From: Candidatus Zipacnadia bacterium
Lineage (GTDB): Bacteria; Armatimonadota; Zipacnadia; Zipacnadales; Zipacnadaceae
DNA length: 8,661 bases
Direction: 5' to 3'
Assembly: GCA_029821415.1 (NCBI GenBank)
Contig: JALGTJ010000106.1
Location: 1 to 8,661 of the forward strand
The notes beneath the pieces are model-generated. The model was not told the origin of the DNA, did no database searches, and saw nothing but the letters and a program-made list of their open reading frames with translations. Made by a program: the position numbers and the translations under genes. Position 1 is the stretch's first letter; each line of letters starts with the position of its first letter. Shown here one piece after another: positions 1 to 5,429 of this stretch.

Positions 1-587
1 CGCCCACCAAGCACGGGGCGAAGAAAGGGGATAACGGGTGTTGTCACCGTGTCTGCCCATCAAGTATTCGGGATGGTCGCGCTTCCATTGGGCGGTGCGC
101 CACCAGTCTTTGTGCAATGACTCGTGGACATCGTTCATCCGAAACGAGGGGTAGAATTGAAGGCCGTTGTCGTGACAGAACTGCAGGGCCAGAGCTACCG
201 GGTCGTGACCGGCCACAGCCAGCGGGTAGACCTTAGTGAATTCCAGGACCTCGCTGGGATAGATAGCGATATTGTCCACGTCACAGGGGTCAAAGGTGAC
301 CACGTCAATCTGAGTGTGGGCCATGGGACGCAGGCGGGCACTAAGAAACTGCTCGGGCGTTTCGGTTTGCGCATCAACATTGTCATCGTTGTACATCATG
401 CCCAGGTTCTCAGCAATTCGCTGGCGGGCTGTTTTCATCTCACTCGCTTCTTCGGGTGCAGCCGCCAATCTGCTTTCTTTGCCTATCATTGTGAGGACTA
501 ACACAGCAATGACACTTTGCCTATCATTGTGAGGACTAACACAGCAATGACAACGATGAGAATGGTTAATCGCTGAAAGCTATTCAT
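1..587 (-). pseudogene. Secreted glycoside-hydrolase-like protein, N-terminal part, frameshifted by a 38-bp duplication
   Basis: Reading starts at ATG 587 after an AAGGGA Shine-Dalgarno (597-602) and gives a signal-peptide-like start (MNSFQRL, then a run of I/V/L to TMIGK). It stops at 498-500 after 29 codons. The remaining coding sequence continues in another frame down to the window edge. Removing one of the two 38-bp copies at 477-552 joins them into 183 open codons: signal peptide, then KESRLAAAPEEAS, then a soluble domain. The body contains FRMNDVHES and WKRDHPEYL, resembling the RMND..HD segment of TIM-barrel glycoside-hydrolase-like proteins common in environmental bacteria; this family call is from memory and moderate. 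A GTG at 502-504 overlaps the stop of the short frame, so reinitiation is conceivable, but its product would lack the basic signal-peptide start. The C-terminal, probably catalytic, part lies outside the window. Confidence 0.72.
477..552. repeat. Perfect 38-bp tandem duplication
   Basis: Bases 477-514 and 515-552 are identical and directly adjacent. The identity ends exactly at 38 bp on both sides (476 differs from 514, and 515 differs from 553). The unit lies in the signal-peptide coding region of the minus-strand gene. Since 38 is not a multiple of three, it causes a frameshift. Identical copies suggest a recent slippage or recombination event, or an assembly error. Confidence 0.97.
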
Positions 588-616
588 GTCAGCACATCCC
601 TTATTGGAATCGGGGG

Positions 617-626
617 CTTAGCTAAG
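617..626. promoter_or_regulatory. 10-bp palindrome at the presumed transcription start
   Basis: CTTAGCTAAG is a perfect palindrome. It sits 3 bp downstream of the putative -10 box of the minus-strand promoter, so it would cover the transcription start. This is a possible repressor site, but a 10-bp palindrome can arise by chance. Confidence 0.25.
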
Positions 627-629
627 TTA

Positions 630-658
630 ATGATACCCTAACGGATTACCCGAATCAA
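630..658 (-). promoter_or_regulatory. Sigma-70-like promoter of the glycoside-hydrolase-like gene
   Basis: On the minus strand, TTGATT (653-658) and TATCAT (630-635) are separated by exactly 17 bp. They match TTGACA at four of six positions and TATAAT at five of six. The start codon at 587 lies about 40 bp downstream of the -10 box, with an AAGGGA ribosome site between. Confidence 0.55.
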
Positions 659-844
659 GCCCATGGTGGGTGACGGGGAGAGGTCGGTATAGCGAATGGG
701 GTACCAACAGCAGTGCCGGATGTTAGAATCACAGGAGAGGATGGGAGCGGCTGATGGCTAAATTTGGTTCGGGGTTGCTGCTGGTCCGGAGAAGGTATTG
801 ATGAAGACCCAGCGAAGATTGAAAGGCGAGGCGTATCCATCACA

Positions 845-862
845 CCTGTACTGGAGTACAGG
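845..862. promoter_or_regulatory. 18-bp palindrome in the leader of the unknown gene (LexA-box-like pattern)
   Basis: CCTGTACT and AGTACAGG are perfect inverted arms around GG. The sequence contains CTGT-N8-ACAG, the pattern of the gammaproteobacterial LexA operator. It ends 27 bp before the ATG at 890, where a bound repressor would block transcription. No T-run follows, so it is not a terminator. LexA sites differ between phyla, so the identity of the regulator is a guess; an operator of some kind is the safer reading. Confidence 0.4.
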
Positions 863-889
863 GAAAAGTCTGAAAGAAGAGGGAAGTCA

Positions 890-1561
890 ATGTCTGAACA
901 GCAGAGAGTACCAGGTTACGAGAACGATCCGATCCAAGAAAGAAAGAAGTTGAGCTTGGAGACCTATGAGTACAACTTTCCGTTTAACTACCCCAACATT
1001 CAGGTCAATCGCCACCAATACTATGGCAGTGAGTTCCATGGAGTAGAGCTGCTTCCGATTAATACGGATGCCAAGACCTTGTCGCAAACGCCGGCTGATA
1101 GCATCGTGATCACTGAGGACCGTCCCATTGTGCGAGTAGCTGTGATTGGCAGCGCTTGTACACCACCCGGTTACATAACGCTGGAAGCGGAGCCGACTGA
1201 GGATTTCCGCCGCTATGACGAAATTGCTGAGGTCACCCCAGTACGCTTCCGCGTTGATAACCTATGGGGGATGCACTTGCGCTACGATCAGTGGTACAAT
1301 AGCAACCCGGAGGCAGGGCCGCCGATTCCGGAGAATTTCCTTGAGCACTGGACAAGCTTTGAGGGGGGTAGTTTGCGCTGTACTGCCAGGGAGATGCCGC
1401 TGGCAGGGATGAGCTGCGCGATCTTTGAGATACCGCGCTCTATGAAGGTGAGTATTTCCGGCGGGTCAGCCATAGCTGGCTGGGCCTCCGATGCGGCACC
1501 CGATGATGCCCACTATTCGTTCCGCATCATTCGTACGACTGTGGTTGCCGAGCAGAGTTAG
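890..1561 (+). CDS. Hypothetical protein, 223 aa
   Basis: I do not recognise this protein. The start is set at ATG 890 (MSEQQRVPGYENDP) because GAGGG at 879-883 gives a Shine-Dalgarno at 6-nt spacing. An upstream in-frame ATG at 764 would add 42 residues that look non-coding and would swallow the palindrome at 845-862. There is no signal peptide or membrane segment. Residues 20-60 are charged and then rich in aromatic residues (YEYNFPFNYP). The rest alternates short hydrophobic runs and turns (VRVAVIGSACTPPGY, RFRVDNLWGMHLRYDQWYN, MKVSISGG), suggesting a soluble, mainly beta fold. There are three unpaired cysteines and no obvious catalytic motif. The gene stands alone, 150 bp upstream of the URO-D-like gene on the same strand. 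Codon use and the clean frame support a real gene; function is unknown. Confidence 0.75.
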   Translation: MSEQQRVPGYENDPIQERKKLSLETYEYNFPFNYPNIQVNRHQYYGSEFHGVELLPINTDAKTLSQTPADSIVITEDRPIVRVAVIGSACTPPGYITLEAEPTEDFRRYDEIAEVTPVRFRVDNLWGMHLRYDQWYNSNPEAGPPIPENFLEHWTSFEGGSLRCTAREMPLAGMSCAIFEIPRSMKVSISGGSAIAGWASDAAPDDAHYSFRIIRTTVVAEQS

Positions 1562-1622
1562 GCCGCCGTGAGCCAGCAGCTAATAGCTGTGCTCTGTGGG
1601 CTATAGCATGGCAGCGTCATTT

Positions 1623-1684
1623 GGGGCCTGCCCTGCGACTAGGCGAAGGATAGACTCGCACAGGGGTGCAGCTATGCAGGCCCC
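1623..1684 (+). other. Self-complementary leader element upstream of the URO-D-like gene
   Basis: An 8-bp perfect stem pairs 1623-1630 (GGGGCCTG) with 1677-1684 (CAGGCCCC). Directly inside it, CCCTGCGA (1631-1638) pairs with TCG (1656-1658) and CAGGG (1661-1665) around a CA bulge, so the two helices could stack. TGCA-GCTA-TGCA (1667-1678) is a competing small hairpin. TTTAAT follows. It ends 27 bp before the start codon at 1712. It could be a leader regulatory RNA or a poor intrinsic terminator of the preceding gene. I cannot match it to a known riboswitch class. Confidence 0.4.
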
Positions 1685-1711
1685 TTTAATTACAGACCAA
1701 GGGAATAGCTA

Positions 1712-2839
1712 ATGACATTGCACCAGCGTATTGTGGCTGTCCTGCGGGGCGAAATGGCTGATCGCGTGCCCTTTACGTGCAAGATGCCGCAACCGCCCCG
1801 GGGAGAGATCGAGCGACAGTTGCGGAATGAGGGCCTGGCGATAATCGGCGAAGGGGAGCTGCTTAACATTGATGCAGGGGGGCTGGGCACCGGTTCAGCC
1901 ATCCGTCCCCACGTGGAGGTAGTACGCCGCGAATCGTGGGATCATGGCCGGCTGCTGGTACGCGAGACGCTGCGTACGCCGGTCGGAGAGGTGCACCAAA
2001 CCTGGCGGGGAGGTGGCGCTTATGGAACTAGCCGGCTATTGGAATACCCCGTCAAGCAGCCCGAGGATTATGCGGTAGTTGAGTATATCATCCGTGACGA
2101 AGTCTACCATCCTACCTATGATAATGTGGACGACAGCCGTTGTCCTGACAAATTCGTGGCCCAAGCCCAGATCGTAGGGGATGACGGATTCGTCTTCGGT
2201 GGATGGATGGCGCCGAGCCCCCTGATGGTTATGTTATGGTACCTGCTGGGCATCGAACAGTTCGCCATTGATATTCGTGAGCACCCCAAGCTGTTTCAGG
2301 GCCTCTATGAGGTTTTGTTCGAGCGCCAGCGCGAGCAATATCGCCTCGCGGCTAACAGCCCCGCCTTGGTAGTCCACATGGCCGAGAATATGACCAGTGA
2401 TATGGTAAGCCCGCAACTGTTCCGAGACTACTGCCTGCCTTGCTACGATGAATTTGCCTCCTGCCTGCATGCTCAGGGCAAGCTGCTGGCTGTCCATATG
2501 GATGGGCGGATGAAAGCGATAGCCGAGGCGGTCGCCGACTCTCAGATTGATATCATTGAAGGCTTTAGTCCGGTTCCGGATGGCGACCTGGAGTTAGCTG
2601 AGGCCCGGCGACTCTGGCGTGATAAGATTATCTGGATGAATTTTCCCTCTCCCGTCCATCTGCTGCCTCCTGACGAAATTGCAGCCCATACCCGGCAGAT
2701 CTTGCGCGATGTCGCCCCGGGTGATCGTTTTCTGCTGGGCATTACCGAGGATGTTCCCCATGGCGCTTGGCAGATCAGTTTGCCAGTCATCTCGCGGGTT
2801 CTGCGCGAGGAGGGCAGTTTACCCCTATCTCTGTCCTGA
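1712..2839 (+). CDS. Uroporphyrinogen-decarboxylase-like / corrinoid methyltransferase family protein
   Basis: 375 aa, the usual length for the URO-D superfamily (which includes MtaA- and CmuA-type methyltransferases). Family features are the start MTLHQRIVAVLRGEMADRVPF, the central ENMTSDMVSPQLFRDYCLPCYDEF, the glycine-containing strand LLAVHMDGRMK (His262, Asp264), IDIIEGFSPVPDGDLEL and the C-terminal LLGITEDVPHGAW. True UroD acts in haem synthesis, but this divergent type is more often linked to methyl transfer or demethylation. The zinc-binding His-x-Cys of MtaA-type enzymes reads His-Met-Asp here, so chemistry and substrate cannot be assigned. The protein is cytoplasmic, with no signal peptide. 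AAGGGA at 1699-1704 gives a Shine-Dalgarno at 7-nt spacing to ATG 1712. No corrinoid protein or partner methyltransferase gene is adjacent. The frame is complete. Confidence 0.85.
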   Translation: MTLHQRIVAVLRGEMADRVPFTCKMPQPPRGEIERQLRNEGLAIIGEGELLNIDAGGLGTGSAIRPHVEVVRRESWDHGRLLVRETLRTPVGEVHQTWRGGGAYGTSRLLEYPVKQPEDYAVVEYIIRDEVYHPTYDNVDDSRCPDKFVAQAQIVGDDGFVFGGWMAPSPLMVMLWYLLGIEQFAIDIREHPKLFQGLYEVLFERQREQYRLAANSPALVVHMAENMTSDMVSPQLFRDYCLPCYDEFASCLHAQGKLLAVHMDGRMKAIAEAVADSQIDIIEGFSPVPDGDLELAEARRLWRDKIIWMNFPSPVHLLPPDEIAAHTRQILRDVAPGDRFLLGITEDVPHGAWQISLPVISRVLREEGSLPLSLS

Positions 2840-2868
2840 GCAGCAGGGCTATGCAACATGGCTGGCCT

Positions 2869-2894
2869 CCCCGGCGAGGCGCGGGGTTATTATT
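2869..2894 (+). terminator. Weak intrinsic terminator after the URO-D-like gene
   Basis: CCCCG (2869-2873) and CGGGG (2882-2886) form a GC-rich 5-bp stem with an 8-nt loop, followed by TTATTATT. It lies 30 bp past the stop codon in the convergent spacer. The short stem and interrupted T-run keep confidence low. I see no clear terminator for the opposing minus-strand gene. Confidence 0.4.
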
Positions 2895-2950
2895 GAGGCG
2901 GGGTCGGTTGCCAGGGTGATGCCAACTGCAGCTTGCGGCAAGCACGAGCA

Positions 2951-3586
2951 TTACACCGATTCGTGGAGCGTCTGTGATTCCATCCCCCCGCGCATAATAA
3001 TCATAGGGCGGTTTATGCGTATGGCCACGTCTTCGGCTAGAGAACCGAAGAAGAGGCGGCGTAGCCCGCCGCGCATTCCAGTGGCCATCACGACAATGTC
3101 ATGATCGTGCGCCGCCTGGAGGATATGATGCACTCGTGATTCGGTGGCTACTGCCGTGTAGTGAGCCTCGCAAGGGAGGTCCTGGCACCGTTGCCAGCCA
3201 GATAGGTAGTCTTCACTGAGATCGAGTTGAGTGTGTGGGGTATCGGGGGGCATAAGGTGCAGCACAGTTATGCGATGCTCCATCACCGTAGCCAGGGCGC
3301 GTACCATTGGGTAGACGACGGTGAAATCATCAACGTCGGTTATAGGAACCAATATCCGCTCAGTATGTAACTCGCCGGTTAATCTCAATGCTACTACCGG
3401 GCAGAGCGCTTCGCGAGCCAACGCATCCACACTCCGGCAAAACTGCGCGCCCTGCTGAGCACCGGGGTGAGCAACAACCACCGCCTGCGTATTGTAGGCT
3501 TGGGTGGCCTGCTGCACTCCTGACCACATATCTTGGGCGATTTCGCAGTGACAATCCAATTCATAGCCCAACGAATTTGCCGACAT
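2951..3586 (-). CDS. Universal-stress-protein tail of the antiporter: end of USP domain 1 plus USP domain 2 (severed segment)
   Basis: This frame encodes the second half of one USP domain (LGYELDCHCEIAQDMWSGV through NTQAVVVAHPG) followed by a complete USP domain starting at ERILVPITDVDDF. The latter ends near the nucleotide-binding-like stretch ATGMRGG...RRLFFGSLAED and PMIIMRGG. The glycine spacing (G-x2-G-x7-G-S) is tighter than the classical G-x2-G-x9-G-S/T. The ATG at 3586 has no Shine-Dalgarno at usual spacing and falls inside a USP domain, so it is unlikely to be a true start. The segment is in the same frame as the antiporter (3761-5020) but separated by a stretch read in another frame. 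It is best read as the C-terminus of a formerly single antiporter-USP-USP protein. Such tails are thought to sense nucleotides or stress and modulate transport. Confidence 0.6.
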   Translation of the reverse strand: MSANSLGYELDCHCEIAQDMWSGVQQATQAYNTQAVVVAHPGAQQGAQFCRSVDALAREALCPVVALRLTGELHTERILVPITDVDDFTVVYPMVRALATVMEHRITVLHLMPPDTPHTQLDLSEDYLSGWQRCQDLPCEAHYTAVATESRVHHILQAAHDHDIVVMATGMRGGLRRLFFGSLAEDVAIRINRPMIIMRGGMESQTLHESV

Positions 3587-3587
3587 G

Positions 3588-3795
3588 AGTCATTCCAGAA
3601 GTCCTCGGCGGTAGGCTGTGGCGCAGGAATGTGCAGGGCTACCGGGTCGGCGCGATAGTGGTAAGCCAGCAAAGTGGCAATGCGCACTACCCCAGCGGCG
3701 CTGTCAGGGTTGTCTAACAGCGCTATTACGTAGCCTTCAGGCTGGGTGTGGGGCTGAAGTTTAGGCCAGGTCCACGGCACGATATTGGCTTCGCT
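3588..3795 (-). pseudogene. Linker and first half of USP domain 1, out of frame with both neighbours
   Basis: Read in the frame shifted by one base from the antiporter, this stretch gives SEANIVPWTWPKLQP, then PEGYVIALLDNPDS and VVRIATLLAYHYRADPVALHI: strand, helix, strand of a USP domain. It ends near AEDFWNDS, after which the USP fold continues in the antiporter's original frame. Deleting one A of the AA at 3795-3796 turns the antiporter end GEAKRSQ into GEASEANIVPWTW. Restoring one base near 3587-3590 joins WNDS to SANSLGYELD. An alternative is a separate gene starting at GTG 3780, but that would still need the second shift to complete the domain. Confidence 0.65.
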
Positions 3796-5020
3796 TGGCT
3801 TCCCCGGAGGCAATAGCAACGTAACGCACCAGTGGTGCGCCAATCAGTTCGTTGATCACGACACTGGTAATCACAACGTCAATGACTATTGTGCGTAGCG
3901 ATTCCAGGGCCGGGTCCTGTCTGACCAAGTACGCTAGACCAATAGCCAGGCCTGCTTGCGGCAGTAAGGCAAGACCAATGAGATTAGACTGCTGGCGGGG
4001 AAGGTCGGCGGACCGCGCTCCCAGCCACGCCCCGAGGTATTTTCCGGCTGCGCGTGCGAGAACAAAGGCTATGCCCAGCACTCCGGCTGCCAGTAGTCCC
4101 TTCAAGTGCAGCTCCGCCCCGGCCAGAGCAAAAAACAGGCCATATAGAGGCGGCTCGAAATCGTTGAGTGCGCGGAATGCCCGGACATCGCGACGGTCGC
4201 GGTTAACGACCGCAAATCCGGCGGCGATGCCGGCGAGCAATGGTGAAAGGCCAGCAAAGCTGGCAAGACCTCCTGTAAAGAAAACCGCAGCAAGCGCCAC
4301 GACCAGTACGTCATCGCGGCGGGTGAGCTTGTGTACAACAAGATCCGTGCCAATTCCAATGCCAAAGCCTACCGCCAGAGACGCAATCGTATTGGCTATC
4401 GGCAGCACGCCCCGCACCCAGCCACCGTCCAGTGAGGTTCCCAGCAACATCTTCACGGCAGCAACAACCAGGCCGAAAAGTGTAATGCTCAAAGCGTTGT
4501 TTACCACCACGCTGGAAAGAGCAAGCCGTGTCAGTGGTCCCGAAGCCCCCGACTCACGGAATACCGCAACGGTGGCCGCCGGGGCAGTGGCCACCGCAAT
4601 TGCTGCACAAATGAAGGCTACTGATATCCATAGGGGAGGTCCAGCATTCTCTGCACCTATGCCGGTTAGCCAAGATACTAGACTAATGACAAGCGCCACT
4701 ACAGCAAAGCTTCCCAGCGACTCGCCTAGACTTACTCGGGTCACAGCGCGGGCTGAGCGGCGCAACTGTTGTAGATCAAAACGCTCACCGATAGCGAAAG
4801 CAATCAACATCAGTGCGATAACGGTGAATATGTGCAGATGTGATGCTAGCATTTCGGCCCGAATCATATTCAGGCCACTGGGTCCCAGGAGAATGCCGAC
4901 GAGGATATAGCCGGTTACCGACGGCAGGTGGAGCAGCCGGACCAGCCATGCTCCCGCAAAGCCGGCTGTCAACAACACTCCCAGCGCCAAGATTATATTG
5001 AATGCGCCGATGCCGCCCAT
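3761..5020 (-). CDS. CPA2-family cation/proton antiporter membrane domain (KefB/NapA-like)
   Basis: 419 aa, about 12-13 hydrophobic segments, matching the Na+/H+ exchanger domain. Landmarks are LPSVTGYILVGILLGPSGL (residues 32-50), FAIGERFDL (75-83), TAPAATVAVFRESGASGPLT (145-164), RAAGKYLGAW (323-332, with the conserved TM10 lysine at 327) and LLPQAGLAIGLA (352-363). Such proteins exchange K+ or Na+ for H+ across the inner membrane. The usual aspartate pair in the helix after TAPAAT is Asn174-Asn175 (VVVNNALSITLFGL), so the coupling mechanism is uncertain. ATG 5020 is the only usable start after an in-frame TAG; AGGA lies about 16 nt upstream, a weak ribosome site. The last nine residues or so (KRSQYRAVDLA) appear to be out-of-frame read-through beyond a one-base insertion near 3795, so the USP tail is lost. 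The transport domain itself is complete. Confidence 0.85.
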   Translation of the reverse strand: MGGIGAFNIILALGVLLTAGFAGAWLVRLLHLPSVTGYILVGILLGPSGLNMIRAEMLASHLHIFTVIALMLIAFAIGERFDLQQLRRSARAVTRVSLGESLGSFAVVALVISLVSWLTGIGAENAGPPLWISVAFICAAIAVATAPAATVAVFRESGASGPLTRLALSSVVVNNALSITLFGLVVAAVKMLLGTSLDGGWVRGVLPIANTIASLAVGFGIGIGTDLVVHKLTRRDDVLVVALAAVFFTGGLASFAGLSPLLAGIAAGFAVVNRDRRDVRAFRALNDFEPPLYGLFFALAGAELHLKGLLAAGVLGIAFVLARAAGKYLGAWLGARSADLPRQQSNLIGLALLPQAGLAIGLAYLVRQDPALESLRTIVIDVVITSVVINELIGAPLVRYVAIASGEAKRSQYRAVDLA

Positions 5021-5110
5021 TAACTGGTTATCAGGATCCTTTTGTATCAGCTATGCCGATAGGCGACTGCGGTGCTCGCAGAAGCCATTGCCTCAATATA
5101 ACATTCTTCC

Positions 5111-5146
5111 CTGGCAGTCTCCGTTCCTCCGTGGGCTGGCAGTCTC
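5111..5146 (+). repeat. 11-bp direct repeat, possible activator site
   Basis: CTGGCAGTCTC occurs at 5111-5121 and again at 5136-5146, a 25-bp period (about 2.4 helical turns). The pair lies roughly 110-150 bp upstream of the sigma-54-like element, the distance at which enhancer-binding activators of sigma-54 normally bind. Role inferred only from position. Confidence 0.35.
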
Positions 5147-5257
5147 GTAACGCCTGCTCTCCGCTATACAGCATGGGTTCCCGTAATTGGCCTCCAGATG
5201 TTAATTTTGCCGGCCACGGTTCTACTGTCTTCCGGCCGGCCGTGAGTCGCCCATCAA

Positions 5258-5273
5258 TGGCGCGGAAATTGCA
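5258..5273 (+). promoter_or_regulatory. Sigma-54 (RpoN) type -24/-12 promoter of the export operon
   Basis: TGGCGCGGAAATTGCA fits the consensus TGGCAC-N5-TTGCA with one mismatch and exact spacing between the invariant GG (5259-5260) and GC (5271-5272). It points toward the export-protein gene. Transcription would start near 5285 and leave a leader of about 145 nt. No competing strong sigma-70 promoter is visible downstream. A short motif of this kind can occur by chance, so experimental or comparative support is needed. Confidence 0.5.
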
Positions 5274-5411
5274 GCAACGCTCCTGACGCCAGCGGGGGTG
5301 CGAGTTGGAATTGCTGGACCGCCTGACCTATCTCATCGGGCCAGGCTTCTCTGAAATTCGCCCGTATGTTGTCTTGCTGTATCCGTGTGTAGTAGTAGTT
5401 GCTTCCACGAC

Positions 5412-5426
5412 GAAGGGGGGACCTTC
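5412..5426 (+). promoter_or_regulatory. Hairpin enclosing the ribosome binding site of the export protein
   Basis: GAAGG (5412-5416) and CCTTC (5422-5426) are perfect complements around GGGGA. The Shine-Dalgarno purine run (AAGGGGGG, 5413-5420) is half in the stem and half in the loop, 9 nt before ATG 5430. It decides the start at 5430 over the GTG at 5385, which has no ribosome site. The hairpin could dampen translation, but it is small. Confidence 0.4.
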
Positions 5427-5429
5427 TTG

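Larger units (their letters stand above)
588..889. other. Divergent intergenic region
   Basis: About 300 bp between the broken glycoside-hydrolase-like gene and the 223-aa unknown gene. It holds a sigma-70-like promoter for the minus strand and two perfect palindromes (617-626 and 845-862). I see no convincing promoter for the plus-strand gene. Open stretches here, including an in-frame upstream extension of the unknown gene from ATG 764, lack protein-like composition or a good ribosome site. Confidence 0.6.
5021..5429. other. Divergent intergenic region upstream of the export operon
   Basis: 409 bp between the antiporter start and the export-protein ATG. I see no tRNA and no protein-like ORF; the 94-codon plus-strand frame at 5002-5286 is compositionally poor and overlaps the antiporter start. 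The region carries an 11-bp direct repeat (5111-5146), a sigma-54-like element (5258-5273), a CCGGCCGG palindrome near 5232-5239 and a small hairpin over the ribosome site (5412-5426). I find no strong promoter for the antiporter on the minus strand. Confidence 0.6.

Noticed and set aside
753..800. 15-codon ORF (ATG at 753) in the leader of the unknown gene, ending in an overlapping TGATG
   Set aside because: Looks like a possible leader peptide, but there is no regulatory-codon bias or matching attenuator structure, and it is short enough to be chance.
764..889. Upstream extension of the unknown gene from ATG 764 (42 extra residues)
   Set aside because: No ribosome site at usual spacing, unlikely composition, and it would make the palindrome coding. 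ATG 890 has a good Shine-Dalgarno.
3394..3843. 149-codon minus-strand ORF as an independent gene
   Set aside because: Only its part from about 3795 to 3590 is protein-like (half a USP domain). The start overlaps the antiporter's last helix and the end reads as nonsense, so it is a segment of a frameshifted gene.
3852..4910. 352-codon plus-strand ORF opposite the antiporter
   Set aside because: Rich in R/S/T/A/P and lacking any domain. It is the antisense shadow of the membrane protein.
5207..5243. GC-rich stretch with CACGG/CCGTG and CCGGCCGG as a terminator or attachment site
   Set aside because: Arms are only 5 bp over a long loop, with no T-run and no recombinase gene or direct repeats nearby.
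5002..5286. 94-codon plus-strand ORF in the divergent intergenic region
   Set aside because: Overlaps the antiporter start, has no ribosome site or recognisable motif, and covers the regulatory repeats and the sigma-54-like element.
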